Origin: Fasciolopsis buskii
Taxonomy: Eukaryota > Platyhelminthes > Trematoda > Plagiorchiida > Fasciolidae
Direction: 5' to 3'
DNA: 64,000 nucleotides
Assembly (NCBI GenBank): GCA_008360955.1
Contig: LUCM01007681.1
Coordinates: forward strand, 310,001-374,000
Positions 26,601-38,636 of this stretch are shown here, piece after piece. The notes below the pieces were generated by a model that was given only the letters and a program-made list of their open reading frames with translations, was not told the DNA's origin and searched no databases. Position 1 is the stretch's first letter; every line of letters begins with the position of its first letter. A program made the position numbers and the translations under genes.

Positions 26601-29600
26601 AACAGCAAGTTTCCAAATTCGCTTCAACACAGTTTGTTTATTTTATCATCGTCTGAGTCATTGAGCAAAAAGGGAAAACGTGCAAATCCATTCGTGTACC
26701 TCATTATTATAAGTCCCCGTAGACAAACTTGGCAAAAATCAGTAAACTCTTCACGGCATGCATGCATCTTATATGAACCCAAATGATAGATCACCATATC
26801 CCTCAGAGTGGTATTAGTTTGTTTTCCCCTAGGAAATCATCGGGCCACCTATATGGGTGAATGTCCCTCGTTCACACAGTGTGTCGCCATTGACACTATG
26901 CACAGCCTCGCTATATACTGTGATCTTATAACTGACTGCTAGGATTTCCGTTGCGACAAAAAATATCGGTACAAATTTTGCAAATTTTCAAGATATTACT
27001 AAAATAACTAACGAAATGACAACCTGCTGAGCACACTGTATGTTTTGGAAAGTTTTTTTAAGTCATCATAAGTGGTACTCACCTTCCAATATGTCGACCA
27101 CCTGCAACTGGATTCAGATAATCAGTAAAAGTTCATTTGAATAAAAATGGTTTCGGTAACTCTTCTTTTGTTTATTTCCGAGCTTTGATTATTTCCTTTA
27201 ATATGGAAACAAAATATGATATCATTTGTAGGAAGGAGGCTGCTGCCTACAGAGGCCACTGCCGAGGTGTATAGTTGGCCGTCAGTGACGGGAAGCTGAC
27301 AGGTGAACTGCTGGCTGAGGCATCTTGTTGTCGACCTGTTAACTAAAAATGGTCTACTCAAAACGATCACACTGCATCTTCGTGAATCAGATTCTCCACT
27401 ACGTTTAATTACGGCGATTTGTTACTTAAATTACGACCTCTTCAGTTAGAACTCATGTGTATTTTGTAACTGAATTACGCTCCACCCTACGCGCTGAAAA
27501 TTGTTTGTGATTTCATCTGGATACCGATTGCTGGCTAGTAATGTGGAAGTTGCTTGATTTTTAATCCATTTCAGAGCACACAGAATATCACGTCTTAAAC
27601 TTTCATAATCTAAATTCAGAGGGTTTTCACGCATTTGGTAACTATCAAAAACAATTAGTTTCATTGATTTGGCTCGTTACGTAATGTGACAATGGGGTTT
27701 GTTATTTGATTGCTATTTGCATCAACTCCAATTCGTCCAGCATTAACAACTTGGTTCAGAGCATTAGAGGGAGCAATCATCACTAAATAAATTTAAAATA
27801 CCTCTGGTCTCTCATCCAGATTTTTAGCAACCATTGTGACTAGCGGAGATGTCAGTCTTCGATGTAATGTCTTTGGTTAAGAGCAACTCAAGATGTAATC
27901 AAATACAATATTAATACAAAGTGGATGGTGCCACATGATTCAGGTCACATCGTAATAGTTCGAGTTTTTATGGAAACTGGAGTAGGTCCGTAAAGTAACG
28001 CTACCCAAGTGGAATAAACTTCTGCCACTCCGGAATTTCAGCGGCTCGCATGGCAGATTCTGTGTTTATCCAGTGATAGATGACAATACACTGTCCTCTG
28101 GCACATTGTCCGGTTCATCAAATGTGATTCTATACCAGCCCAAATTTTTCGATCGAGGTTGCCGGTAGCATCCACCGAGAAGCGAGCTTGTTATCGGTGC
28201 TGCATACGGTGTCCAGTGCACATGCACTGTACGTGTAACAAACAGATAACTCAAAAAGGTCAACTTTTACACAAAAAGTAAATACATTTAGTTTTAAAAT
28301 TCCTCAACAATAACGAACGGTGCTAGTGTACCTGATCTTCAGTTCACCTTCCGAAAGGAAGAAGTCGTTTCGGTTCAAAAATAGGGCATTGTGCCCACGT
28401 TTTCCTTGCTGTTCATTTGCACACGGATTGTCAGTGACTGGATAACGAATGTGCTTTGGACGTGTACCAGCATCATTTTATGCGCGGAAAAAAGCACAAA
28501 CAAACCGTTGAATCTTCTGCATTGAACATAGGATTTTGGTCCCAACTTATGACTAGTCAACAATCATCCGGTTCCAGGCCATCGTTTATTCACTTTTTAA
28601 TGTCTATTGCTGTATAGATCTTGGTATCACGGACGCCTTCGGTGCCATTTTATTGACTCATGTAGTTCAACAAAAAACCCAAAGTAACCACCACGCTTGT
28701 CTTCAGTGCTCACATTTCTTGGTTTATCCAGTCACAGAAAAACAGAGCTCTGCAGGGTAACCGTTTTTATATGGAAATCGCAGGTACACTGAGGTTATTG
28801 CCTCAGGATTAAGTGAAAATGATATCGGATTTCATGGTAACGTTTATACCAGATTCGATTGTCAAACGATGTATCCGACTGAAAAGTATCTGTGTCAATC
28901 TATTTGTGGTTACATGTTCAGGACTATTAACTGACTCCTGTTCATAGGTGTGTGATTTTCTAATCAGGGGTAGCTAAACTGTTACGAAATCACTCGCTCC
29001 GTAAAGAAAATGTCATAATTTCTACTTTCTCCAGATATAGATAAACCAACCCATGCTGATGTCATTTTTAGGATCGGTCCTTATACGCAACAAGATGTGC
29101 TAGAAATGAAAGGATTTCCTACTACATTTTCACGTAATATCTCAGTGTTGCATGACTTACATATTTTGTTTTCTGCGCCGAAGTTCCAATAAAATGTTTG
29201 GATAATACGCATCCTTCTGGACCAGACAAGTTGTAATGTAATCCATTACAAATTTAGTTACCTCCTCGTTTTTCAAGGCTTATTATGTCAACCTACATGG
29301 GCAGACAAAGCCCGTGGTTAGCAACGATAACTGGTAAATACGACCCAAATCCAAAACGATTCAGTACTGGCTAGGTAACCCGAAACGCGGACTCGTATCG
29401 GAGCAAGCGAAAAAGTTTGGCGATGCCACTTTCTTTCGGTTCGATTAAAACAAATACGAATTTGTTGACATGTAATGACGATTCCACCGGAAGTGGGATT
29501 CCCAAACTTGGTCTGTTCAAATCTCCACGAGTTAATTTACAATGTCATTCACCAATAATCCGTGCACAATGCGCAAACGCATCATATATATATATATATA

Positions 29601-30876
29601 TATACCTATCCCATTAGTTAAAACATGCAATTTGAATCTGCATTTGTGACATGCTTTTATACCCTATGTTGATGCACGTCCCGGTGGTTTTGGTACTCAT
29701 GTTCGTATGGGCGTTACTGTCATCAATTTAACCATATCCGTATGGAAAATAGTGATGAAATTTTCGCGATCAAATTATCCAATCGTTGTCATTGCGGAAT
29801 CAGGTATCCGATGTCATTCCCATACAAGTTTGTCCCCGTTCTTTTTATTAAAATCTCTCGGACATAACCACTGCGGCCAATGGAACAATGTTCATTTTAA
29901 TTGGGCCTATTTGCCCATTTTTCAGTATTGAAAAAGCTGATGCGTGCTGAAATTAATTGTAACTACCCCGAATTCCATAGGTCTTTAAGAACGAAGCCAT
30001 GCGGTGTAGCTATGAAATTCAATCGAGGGGAATTAACTGGTGAAACTACTGCAACTGTGTGACTTGTAGTTCCATACGGAACTTTTGCACTGATTAAAAT
30101 CACTAAGAAATAAATGATGAAATTTGCCAAGCAGTTCAGTTCATCGGAAAGCAAATGTAATTTTCTTGCAATAGACACTGCATTTCGTGCATGGTTATTT
30201 CCTGTCCAAGCAACTATGGCGATATGCTCAAATAATCATTGCACATCTGCCAAAAGATGTTTGGTGAATCACGAATTGACAACATGTTCATATTCATTTA
30301 GGAACAGGCGTTTCTATTTTTGAATCACACTCCGAGGAAATCGGTTAATAGCAGTTTATTCTCAATAACAACGGACACAGTCAAAAATATATGCCAAAGC
30401 GCCTTCGTGAATGCAGTAGCCTGGAAAAGCTTTACTTTTCCAAACATGACTGTCACCAAAGTAATTCCATCGCGCGCTATCTGAATGTTTTCTACAGGTT
30501 TGCCATGATGCTCAATTAGACTAACCGATAGGATACTTCGCCTCGACGCTCCAAAACAGAACAATAATCAAAAAAATATGTGGACAGATTGTGGATACAA
30601 ATAGCTTGGGTTGTCAAAATGAGTCCGCGGGATCTGCACTGCTCAGACTCAAAACAAACGAGCCAAATTTAAGCGCACAGACACTGGCCAAAATAATAGG
30701 TATTATCATGAGTAACAGGCGAATATCTTGAAAAAATCGCCAGTGCCAACACAGTTTCCGGGAAAAAAATCGTTACTGTTTTGCTGTCCAAATTAATGTG
30801 TAAGTAATATTTACAGACGTGTGTGTCCGTTATTAATTCTGTACTATTGACACAAGTATTTATGCTTACACTGCAG
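20623..30876. other. long AT-rich stretch, no supported gene
   Basis: Ten kilobases with no recognisable domain or RNA gene. Short frames occur on both strands at 20599-20905 and on the minus strand at 27446-27664 and 28066-28263. The last two look protein-like by composition but lack convincing splice borders. A TA dinucleotide run lies at about 29584-29604. A frame at about 29660-29931 (+) superficially resembles a ligand-gated channel segment; it was rejected, as explained in the rejected list. Confidence 0.4.
29584..29604. repeat. TA microsatellite
   Basis: Alternating TA dinucleotides over about 21 bases, directly visible. No functional inference is made. Confidence 0.9.
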
Positions 30877-31026
30877 AATCAGAACACGTGCAAAACTGGA
30901 TTTGCCATTGGTCGACCGTTAAACCATAACTTTCTCAGCCAAACTGATTGTGAACCGATCGTTTGGCGAACCTTAAAACGGGGCAGCTTTAATCACATAA
31001 TTTTTGAAAAGTTCAAATTTAATTAA
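30877..31026 (+). CDS. exon-like frame, plus-strand group 1, unknown protein
   Basis: A plus-strand frame of 49 codons plus TAA begins right after a good acceptor, cttacactgcag, ending at 30876, and enters in phase 0. The peptide begins NQNTCKTGFAIGRPLNH and ends basic and aromatic. Codons are rich in the purine-N-pyrimidine pattern seen in real exons, but the frame also stays open upstream to about 30823. It is followed within 1 kb by two more plus-strand frames with acceptors (31253 and 31627). In-phase donors joining the three are not obvious, so they need not belong together. No domain is recognised. Confidence 0.3.
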   Translation, partial: NQNTCKTGFAIGRPLNHNFLSQTDCEPIVWRTLKRGSFNHIIFEKFKFN

Positions 31027-31252
31027 TGCCAAGAGAACAGTTAGATGCAATGGTCCTGATAGACGCAGTCATATTGGCGGATGATCTTGAATCTTGTCAA
31101 ATGTCATGCAGTGAATGACTATCGAAAATAATTTGTGTATATATGTACCATTACAACCATTGTCAGATGAAGCATTTATATTAAAGTTTTACTACAAAAG
31201 TAAACAAAACGATGTTTAAACTTGTCCGTTTTTATTGTGCCCTTGAAAATAG

Positions 31253-31455
31253 AGAACGTCGGACAATGTTATTCCGGTGTACGAATTCAACAAATCAACT
31301 CGGAAAGAATTAGTTTATGTCGGATACGGGTGATACAACCTCCAAATTCTAACGGTTCGAACACACCTGTGCAAACGAGTAAAAAATATAACGTGCTTCA
31401 AAGAGAATCATTACCACTGTTACTTGTTATCACAGTCAACAAGAAACGCATATGA
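31253..31455 (+). CDS. exon-like frame, plus-strand group 2, unknown protein
   Basis: A long pyrimidine-rich tract ending in gaaaatag at 31252 precedes a frame of 67 codons including a TGA at 31455, entered in phase 1. The peptide starts ENVGQCYSGVRIQQIN and includes RIRVIQPPNSNGSN. Codon composition looks coding. Upstream, an ATG at 31211 opens a different frame (MFKLVRFYCALE) for about 33 codons, which is the main rival reading. No known domain was seen and no confident donor is present. Confidence 0.3.
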
Positions 31456-31626
31456 AATCACGGAGCATTCATCAAAAAGTAATCTTCTTGGATTTACAGT
31501 AGCGATAACTGAAATTTGGGAAACTTCAACTGGAACATACAAACGACTCTTTTATTATAATGTTGTTCTCAGGATAAACTAACCGGCGATACCGATGGTC
31601 CGATCAGATAGGCATTTGTTTCCCAG

Positions 31627-32025
31627 TATCGTAACCGGCTCTTGATAGGTTCGGTTCGGGTTCATAGAGTCAGAATACAAACACCGGATGAGCGGGACTT
31701 GCCAAAACCTATTTCTGTTCTACAATTTGTACCGGAAGGGGTAAAGGCGGAAATAAGCAATTTTGGCCGTGTTTCATTTATTTGGCCAACTCCATTTACC
31801 CATGATGATGCTTGCTTCAAAGATGGCTTGACAACTAAACCAGACGCTAATTTTGGGTCCTCAATTTTGAATCCCTGGCACGACCTGTTTCCACCGACTA
31901 CACTATTAGGCGCGAACATCGCAAGTAATCCCATCCCGGACACCAATGGGGAGTATCAAAATTTCCGACATGTTAGCAAATTGTCCACTTGTCAAACTTG
32001 TCTCGCGATGCTTAGTTTTGAATAG
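31627..32025 (+). CDS. exon-like frame of 132 codons, plus-strand group 3
   Basis: One of the longest splice-bordered frames in the window. A strong acceptor, tttgtttcccag, ends at 31626, and the frame then runs 132 codons to a TAG at 32023-32025 in phase 0. The peptide includes RVHRVRIQTPDERDLPKP, then WPTPFTHDDACF, and a Cys-containing tail, TCQTCLAML. Codon use fits coding sequence. There is no signal peptide, membrane span or nameable domain. A 94-codon frame is also open on the opposite strand (31662-31946), which weakens the case because the whole segment is simply poor in stops. If real, it is most likely a terminal exon. Confidence 0.4.
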   Translation, partial: YRNRLLIGSVRVHRVRIQTPDERDLPKPISVLQFVPEGVKAEISNFGRVSFIWPTPFTHDDACFKDGLTTKPDANFGSSILNPWHDLFPPTTLLGANIASNPIPDTNGEYQNFRHVSKLSTCQTCLAMLSFE

Positions 32026-32744
32026 GTCAGAAAAAGAAAAAAGTCGCATTGCATAACTATGGAATAATAAATTCAACCAGCGTTTCACAACACATTACAT
32101 TTTTAGCGGTGCCTGAGTATTTAAATCTCAGTTTTAAGAAATACTTTGTCCAAACGAAAATACTGCAAGACAGTTAACTGATCCAATAGAGAAAATGCTA
32201 CCGAGTAATGGATTGGGGAAAATGGTCAGTGAGGCAGGTAATGGATAGTCAGCATTGCTGAGCAACTGATGGACATCAGGAAGATTAATGGATTTGCAAA
32301 CAGTCCGTCAAATCTCTGTGATCGCCTGAATCCTATTCATTATTTTGACTTAATAAAGTTGGTTGATACACCTTTCCGAACGGTTAAGAAGTGTTTGTCA
32401 AATGCTGTCGAATCAAGTCAATTAGGCTGCAATCAGACCGGCATCAGAAAAGTACCGGTTAGTGTGTGTTTTAGAGCCGGATAGAATATTAGGTTCTATC
32501 AAACATAAAGACAAGTTTGGTCATAAAGTTTCCACTTTATATTTTTATTATTGCTTGAACAAATACCATAAATGTCATTTTAGGTTAGGCTATGGATTTT
32601 CTTATTTGTGACCTAAAACGACTCGCAACCTGGACCCTGAATTCTCAGAGTTAGCATTAAAACGTTTGAAAACCTGATGAGTTAGTTACAAATGACTTTT
32701 CTCAGTTGATGGGAATATTCGACCAACTTTCCGCCCCGGTATTT
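32026..32744. other. intergenic or intronic, one weak frame
   Basis: Holds a 71-codon ATG frame at 32269-32484 (+), start MDIRKINGFANSP, with coding-like composition but no splice support. Nothing else was seen. Confidence 0.35.
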
Positions 32745-32925
32745 TTGTAAGATCTTTTACCTCTGACTTTCTTTAATAATTGAATGGCAATGTTCAAAAT
32801 TTTAAGTAAAGCGAGCGCGGCCAACGGAGCGCTGCTAAAAGGGGAAGTTGACCGGCGTTGGAAAGACTCGAACTCGCCACCTCCATGTCGACACGCCTCG
32901 ATCAGAACCGACCGACCACCGCCAT
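32745..32925 (-). mobile_element. tRNA-derived SINE, family A, copy 3 (minus)
   Basis: Read on the minus strand, the A box (tggtcggtcgg, 32918-32908) and B box (gagttcgagtc, 32875-32865) are 43 nt apart. They are followed by a body with gtcaacttccccttttagcag and ccgttggc, clearly homologous to the copy at 20.5 kb. The tail contains gaggtaaaagatc near 32750. It is inserted in the opposite orientation to the other three copies. Overlapping short frames on both strands here are a by-product of the stop-poor SINE head and are not called as genes. Confidence 0.78.
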
Positions 32926-33205
32926 TTTTGGGTAACCTTAGTTTATTTTTTTCCGGTAGTACACGATGGTCAAACATATCAGCCTAGAATTTTGTTGTGC
33001 TTAAAGCATGTTTCACTTTGGAAGACGGATTTAATTTACAAGTGGAAAAAAAGACCGCGTAAACGAGCAATAAAAAATTCGCACACATACCGTATGATCA
33101 ATAAATTTATCTAGCGCTCCCATTTATTTTATAACCACTGAAAAACGACAGTTTTCAAAATGAACAAAAGTGTTTTGTCTGTTCTTTTCCCATTAAAAGT
33201 TTAAT
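32926..33205. other. short AT-rich gap
   Basis: No feature recognised between the SINE and the frame at 33.2 kb. Confidence 0.4.
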
Positions 33206-33487
33206 TCAGTAGCTAATTGACCAAAAATTTTGGTTAGTTGAACGGTTAATCCTTCCATACAATTCTGATTCACTCTGTCCTCTTTTGCAAACCGGGCCTT
33301 TCCGATATATCATGAGAACGTGTTCCTGTTCATTAACAACAACCACTGTAACTGTGGCATTCACGTACAGCCTAACTGTGCCACATGAGGTCAGCACAGC
33401 TAACCAAATACTACATTGCATTGATTGTTCCAGTAAATGGTATACCTTGTTGATATGAATGCAGTTACGCAGTGCATTTAAGTCCAT
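33206..33487 (-). CDS. ATG-initiated frame of 93 codons, unknown protein
   Basis: The minus-strand frame starts at ATG 33487 (MDLNALRNCIHINK) and ends at a TGA at 33206. After the first 14 codons the sequence is aag followed by gtatac, a possible donor, so the start may be a short first exon and the rest intron. Read straight through, residues about 27-58 are hydrophobic and beta-like (WLAVLTSCGTVRLYV, then VTVVVV), followed by a basic Lys/Arg-rich tail. There is no domain I can name and no partner exon. An overlapping plus-strand frame starts at 33459. Confidence 0.25.
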   Translation of the reverse strand: MDLNALRNCIHINKVYHLLEQSMQCSIWLAVLTSCGTVRLYVNATVTVVVVNEQEHVLMIYRKGPVCKRGQSESELYGRINRSTNQNFWSISY

Positions 33488-36400
33488 GAATCAAGGCAGT
33501 TGGGTTGTCTGCTTTTCCCGGTTACCCTGCTTTTTAATAGATCATTTTTTCAAGCTCATGGGTGTACGTGAAGAATGTCTCTTTCCAGTTAGAGGACCCA
33601 GTTTTTCGAAAAAATACTCCTCCCTCGCTCTGCTTAGTAAAACGGTTCTGTCCACCATTATCGAATGCTAGTTAATAACGCATTTTATGTGCATGGATTA
33701 ATCTGAACTGCAACGCTTAAACAGTTACAAAAACTTGGCAGGGTTCACTAGTGTTTATAGGTCAAAACATCCACCGAATCTTTCATCCGTACGTTATTTG
33801 GGATAGCAACTTTTTCAAAGATTAACCGGATGACGGCAATGCAAATGTGAACATAGAAAACACAAGCAATGCAATCGAACACGTGTTACAACACAAAGTG
33901 AATCATTCAAGGAATCCTGTGATTCATTTAATCGGCGAATACGTTCCATGCAATTTTGAAAAAATAGTTGTAAACTCTAGATTCACAAGTGTTGTAGCTG
34001 AGTTCAACCCCACCGGAAATTCTGCCACACTAACTATCTTGTGAAGGTTTTCAACCAACTTGACATGAGTAGTATTTGTGGTTTGAGATAGCAATTGCTG
34101 CAGCAGTCAAACAGTCGTCTTGACGATTTTGTTTCTCCAGTCAACCCGAGGAAAACACGTACACCTTCGCAATGTGTTACTCTAAATCTCCAATTTTTTC
34201 AGCGATCTTTAACAGTTCAGTCATATGATTTACAGACTCCCCTACAGGTCTTATTTTGTTAGTCTTTCGGGTGTCCTTTGATAACGTATTACCGTGTATG
34301 CGAGAAACGTGTAAGATAACTAATTCATTGGGCTTATGCGGCCGTCTAGGCTGTATAATGAAACCAGTTGAGAAGTTTGTGCACATAAACTGAATAAAAA
34401 ATCATTATTTGAGTGAGGATATGTAGGAAAATTCATATGAGTTTCAATCATTTACTCGTGGATATTCGTTTGCCAAAATAAGCAAGCCTTGCAAGACGAT
34501 GACGGTTTGCTTGCATATGCTAACAAAAAGTTATTCTGGACGCATTACGGGGATTACGGTCAAGGTTGTGCGTATAGTTTAGAGGTAGGTCCCATTAAAG
34601 TCCAGTTAGGTTGACCAAATCGCCCGGTACAAAACAAGATGCGCAGACCTCGAGCCGTGGTTGATAGCTCAAAAGAAACGAAGCAGAATACGAGTGTAAA
34701 TAGGTTCTACTAAAGGCAGTTGATCGGGGTGATTAGTTGTTTGTTTACGAATGTTAAAATGTCTCAATTTATTGATCGTTTGTGTGTCACCAAAATGAAC
34801 GGTTGGTGCAAGAAACCTCCATAAAAAGGCTTTCATTGCTTTAGGGATAACCAAAAAAACGTAAAACTTCACGTGCCGCACTGGTAATGCTCATAGCTGT
34901 ACTATCTATAACGTTCCGAAATTGGCTTGGGAAAGTTGTGCGCGCTTCTCAGAAGATTGCATAAAATTTATTTAAACCATTTTTTGATTTATAATAAGGC
35001 ACGCTGCGGCGGTTTATATTTCAACGCAATCAGTCTTGCTTAATAAGAGCCACTTGGATAAATCTTTTTTTCTTGAAATGTTTTCCAATAAACGAAACCG
35101 ATTGGCAAAGAAACAGAAGCGACAGATGTATGCAGTGTAAAATTCACATGTGTGCTCATATTTCACGAGGTTCTTCTGCAGGGAATGGTCTAAATCTTAG
35201 TCAATTACTTTACACGGAATACGATTTCTGCCCCAATCTCCATCAGGTCAACAAAATCAGTTCAGAAATCCGAAGTCGACTTAGGCTCAGGGACTTAGTG
35301 GATATTGCTATAAAGTAAATCCGAACTTCCAATAAATTCCGAACTTCCAGCTTCAGAATGCATAAATTCGCTCGAACATATTCGAAGTGTATGTGCAATT
35401 TTACAATAATCGGCACTGTTTACTTGCCTTTAGGTAAAATTTTGATTTGCAGTCGAAATCTTCAGAATTTCAAAACTGGTTTGAATGATTGCTATTGAAA
35501 GTAACAAACCTTCAGAAATTTCACAGTTTGATATTTTTTTCCCGGTGAAATTTTCGGCCCAACATAAAAAAGAAAGCTATTTTTTCTCGGAACCAGGGAA
35601 GCAATTTGAACTGGCTTTATATGTATCAAACTAAATTACACGGCTAATAAGGCTGGGGAATCACGCGCCCACAAGTGCGCGCAGTCGCGTTTTGCATTCA
35701 TAACTGTATCCCTTGAATACAATGACATAGTATCTCTTTTGTTATATTACTTCTTTTATTAAAATCTTTCCCTTTTTCACAAAAACTGACCTTGTGACTT
35801 CTATCAGCGACTGAATCAATAACAATGTGCATATGCATATGGATAGCGTACGTGTAAAAACAAATTTCCAACCTGTCCGGCGGCGTTTTTAGTCAGAAAT
35901 TCAAAAAAACGATCATTTTGAAAAAAATGTCCCAAAATGTTCTGCCTAAAACGATGAGCGACAGTTAATCTACAGCGACATACTTAGAGTTATACCCGCA
36001 GACCTATTGGGAAGCAGTGTGGATCATTAGTTTTAGTTAGTCGTGCCGTTAAAACAATAATTACTGTCACTTTAAAATGCGCAACTGTTAGTTGCTTTAT
36101 TTCTCAAAGGTTTCATTCCAACTGTCAACTAACTATTACTTTAAGATTCAAGTTTGCATGATTTCGATAAAATCCTACAAAACGTTTATCCCTGATGATA
36201 TTATATGCCCGTAAGTGCTCCACTGGTTCCATTTGAATGCAATCAGTCACAACCCATTTAGAGTGACTCACTAAAATTTCGTTGTAAGTGTGAGCTTTTA
36301 TCTTCAAATAGGCTGAGTCTTATGAGAATGAACATGCACCAAATAAATTGGCCAATCCTTGACTAATTTGCGCTTTTTTTCTTTGTTCGTTAGCCCATAC

Positions 36401-37585
36401 CAAAGACGTTAGGTGTGCAGTAAGTACAGCGCAAAACCAAGATCCTGTGACAAATTGCCCAGTTATAGTTTTAGTACATTTGCACATTATATTGCAAATC
36501 AACGTTAGCAGTACAATGGTTGTCGTGGCGATGTCGCATCTTGGTTATCTGTTGTGCAAGCCGTCAATTGTTTTGTCAGTATCTTTACGTGCACAACTCT
36601 CAGAAAAATTGCCGTTTGCATTGCTTGATGTGTTTTAACGAAGGAGTGTGCACATCTTCGCGACCGTATAAAAATACAGTTGAACAGACACATGAAGATT
36701 GCATATAATTTTTTTCATCCTTATATAACTGTGCAGTACTACTGGGTTAAGCTATTACAATTAGCTGTATGGAGGTTAGTTTTTGTCTGCCATCTTCCCA
36801 ACAAATAATAATTCATAACAATGAATATATACAACCCTGGAACTTACTTCTTCTGATAGAATAACACATGCCAGGCAAGCAGAAGTAATGAAGCGTTGAA
36901 ACGAGTCTCAAAAATAGCCTGTTTGGGGAAAATTTGCTCAGATCCAACATCGGAATTCATCTTCATTTTGGTTGCATCTGGATTAAGTGCACGTCTAATT
37001 TACCATGGGTCCATTGTCATCTTCGAGTTATAACGAATTTATGCATCGTGGTCCACATACTATTAGCCATTGTTTTTTGTCAAACTGCAAAATATTAGTT
37101 GCTATTCATGCGGGTCATATCTTTGTTTGGTCATCTAGAGAGACAGTTGGGGAGATAGATATATCAGCTGATTGATGGGCAGATTGAATGATGTATGGAG
37201 AGACAATTAGATAGAAATGACTTAATAGATAAATAGATAGTCAGATAGATAAATTACTATGAATGACGCACGCTTACTTCACATAACATTTTCGACCTTC
37301 ACTGTGAGATTATATGCGTAGTTCAAATAGTCGGCTATGCAAAGTTTAGTGGTAGGGCTCATTTCCTTACATGGTCGGGCATTTTCCTCCGACATGACAA
37401 AGATCCTTAGCATTCTTCTGTGCTTAGAATCACATAACATTGTTTAGGGCTAAAACGTGCAACTGACTCGCTTGATGCACTATGCATTCCCATAAAATCT
37501 GTAACGGGTTGTCCCCTTGTGTTCCAAAACATTTTATGCAAATGTTTCAAGCGATACTTGGTGGTTTTCTGATCACCTGACTTAC
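33488..37585. other. AT-rich stretch, microsatellite, no supported gene
   Basis: Several frames of 60-80 codons occur on both strands (for example 35073-35318 plus), none with a nameable domain. Opposed frames pile up at 36320-36708. A degenerate GATA-type simple repeat lies at 37135-37255 and is listed separately. Confidence 0.4.
37135..37255. repeat. degenerate GATA/GACA microsatellite
   Basis: Repeated gata, gaca and gatt tetramers, interrupted by point changes, over about 120 bases. The cleanest part is at 37203-37250. It is directly visible in the sequence; no function is inferred. Confidence 0.75.
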
Positions 37586-37694
37586 CAGGTTGTCTAATAA
37601 TCAAACTGAAGACCTGACTAAGTGAACGATTTATCCGGCCACGATGGAATAGTGCGTCTAATTGACGATCGTCAACTTTGATTTTCCTCCCTTC
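37586..37694 (-). CDS. exon-like frame with strong donor, unknown protein
   Basis: A minus-strand segment of 109 nt lies between an acceptor-like attcaacacag (ending 37695) and a perfect donor, gtaagt, beginning at 37585. The frame enters in phase 0 and leaves in phase 1. It encodes a charged peptide, EGRKIKVDDRQLDALFHRG, then RINRSLSQVFSLII. It lies on the same strand as, and about 370 nt downstream of, the three-exon candidate gene at 38.06-38.59 kb, so it could be a later exon if that gene does not stop at 38062. The open frame also reads through the donor to 37407. Confidence 0.33.
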
Positions 37695-38061
37695 CTGTGT
37701 TGAATGTGCCAGCTTATTTTGTGATAGCAAATATACGCAAAGATCGATTTGTTAGACGACTTTGGTGAGATGTTTCCAGAACCTAGTTTTCAAAATTGTT
37801 TCAAATCGATAATATCTAGTGCGGAAAACAACTGCAAGTTACGCGGTGATCGACATAAAATTTGCGAAAACGGAAGAATATATTCACGGCTTTTGATTGA
37901 CGTCTAACACAATCTAATTTGTGAAACAATTGGCAGTCCAGTTGCATTTGTCTTGCCTTTGGGGATTATAGAATCCCTAATCTGAAACAAAAATGCCATG
38001 TGTTAATTACCAACATGTCCATACTTAATTATTGATTGGTTGCGAATAGCAGGATTCAATT

Positions 38062-38591
38062 TCATCGTGAGAAAGTGATAGTCAGTCCTATTCCGTATTT
38101 TTTCATAATTAACGAATTGCAATGAATCGGTTGATCGTCTCGTTGAATCCATCTGTTCCACGCACTAGCGGACTTTCTGGACAGATTATCCTTCGGATAA
38201 AGATCACCCGTTATAATTGTCTCTTGATAGAAAGATTGTGGGTTTAAATTGGCTCGAACCTACTTACTATGATTATGCAAAATATATCGAATACCTTGCT
38301 GGAATCCTTCTAACGGTGATTGTTTTTCCACTTTACTGAGATCATAACCACTCTTTGTTTTTTTCGTCTTCTCACCAATGAAACGGTCAGCTTGTTGTTC
38401 CGCTATGCGTCGACGCAAACGTCTACAGTTCTAAATTTTAAAACTCATTTATACGCAGTTTCATGACTAGATGAACTTGGACGACATGATTTACGGCAAT
38501 AATTTTTCGAATCAATTAGACATGATCAGTGAATTGATGAACATGACATTACCTTTTTGGTATTGGTTATGTTGAAATCCCTGGTTGTCAT
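38062..38591 (-). CDS. three-exon gene, 120-residue basic protein, unknown function
   Basis: Best coding candidate in the window. On the minus strand, exon 1 is 38591-38553 (ATG, 13 codons, MTTRDFNITNTKK) with donor gtaatg. Exon 2 is 38430-38268 (54 codons plus one base) with donor gtaagt. Exon 3 is 38222-38062, ending in TGA. Phases match at both junctions; the introns are 122 nt and 45 nt. The product is rich in Lys and Arg (NCRRLRRRIAEQQADRF, then GEKTKKTKSGYDLSKVE) and has a WNRW segment near the end. There is no signal peptide, membrane span or domain that I recognise. An in-frame TAA just upstream supports the start codon. Very short introns near the 5' end of genes are known in schistosomes. 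Exon 3 could instead be spliced at gttaat near 38115, changing the C-terminus. Confidence 0.5.
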
Positions 38592-38599
38592 TTCATGTT

Positions 38600-38616
38600 A
38601 TTTTTCTGTAATGAGA
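38600..38616 (-). promoter_or_regulatory. acceptor-like site just upstream of the start codon
   Basis: On the minus strand a pyrimidine-rich tract (ctttctctcattacag) ends about nine bases before the ATG at 38591. It could be the 3' splice site of a 5'-UTR intron or of spliced-leader trans-splicing, which trematodes use for some genes. Only the sequence context supports this. Confidence 0.3.
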
Positions 38617-38636
38617 GAAAGGGCCTTTTGTTTCAG

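Noticed and set aside
29660..29931. Plus-strand frame resembling the Cys-loop ligand-gated channel segment RP-x-G-x-V-x-GVTV-x-L-x-IS
   Set aside because: No AG acceptor lies between the upstream in-frame stop and the match. The nearly invariant glutamate and the following FYFRQ-W block are missing, and no donor follows. Treated as chance similarity.
32702..32987. Frames of 67-91 codons on both strands
   Set aside because: They overlap the family A SINE and are explained by its stop-poor head.
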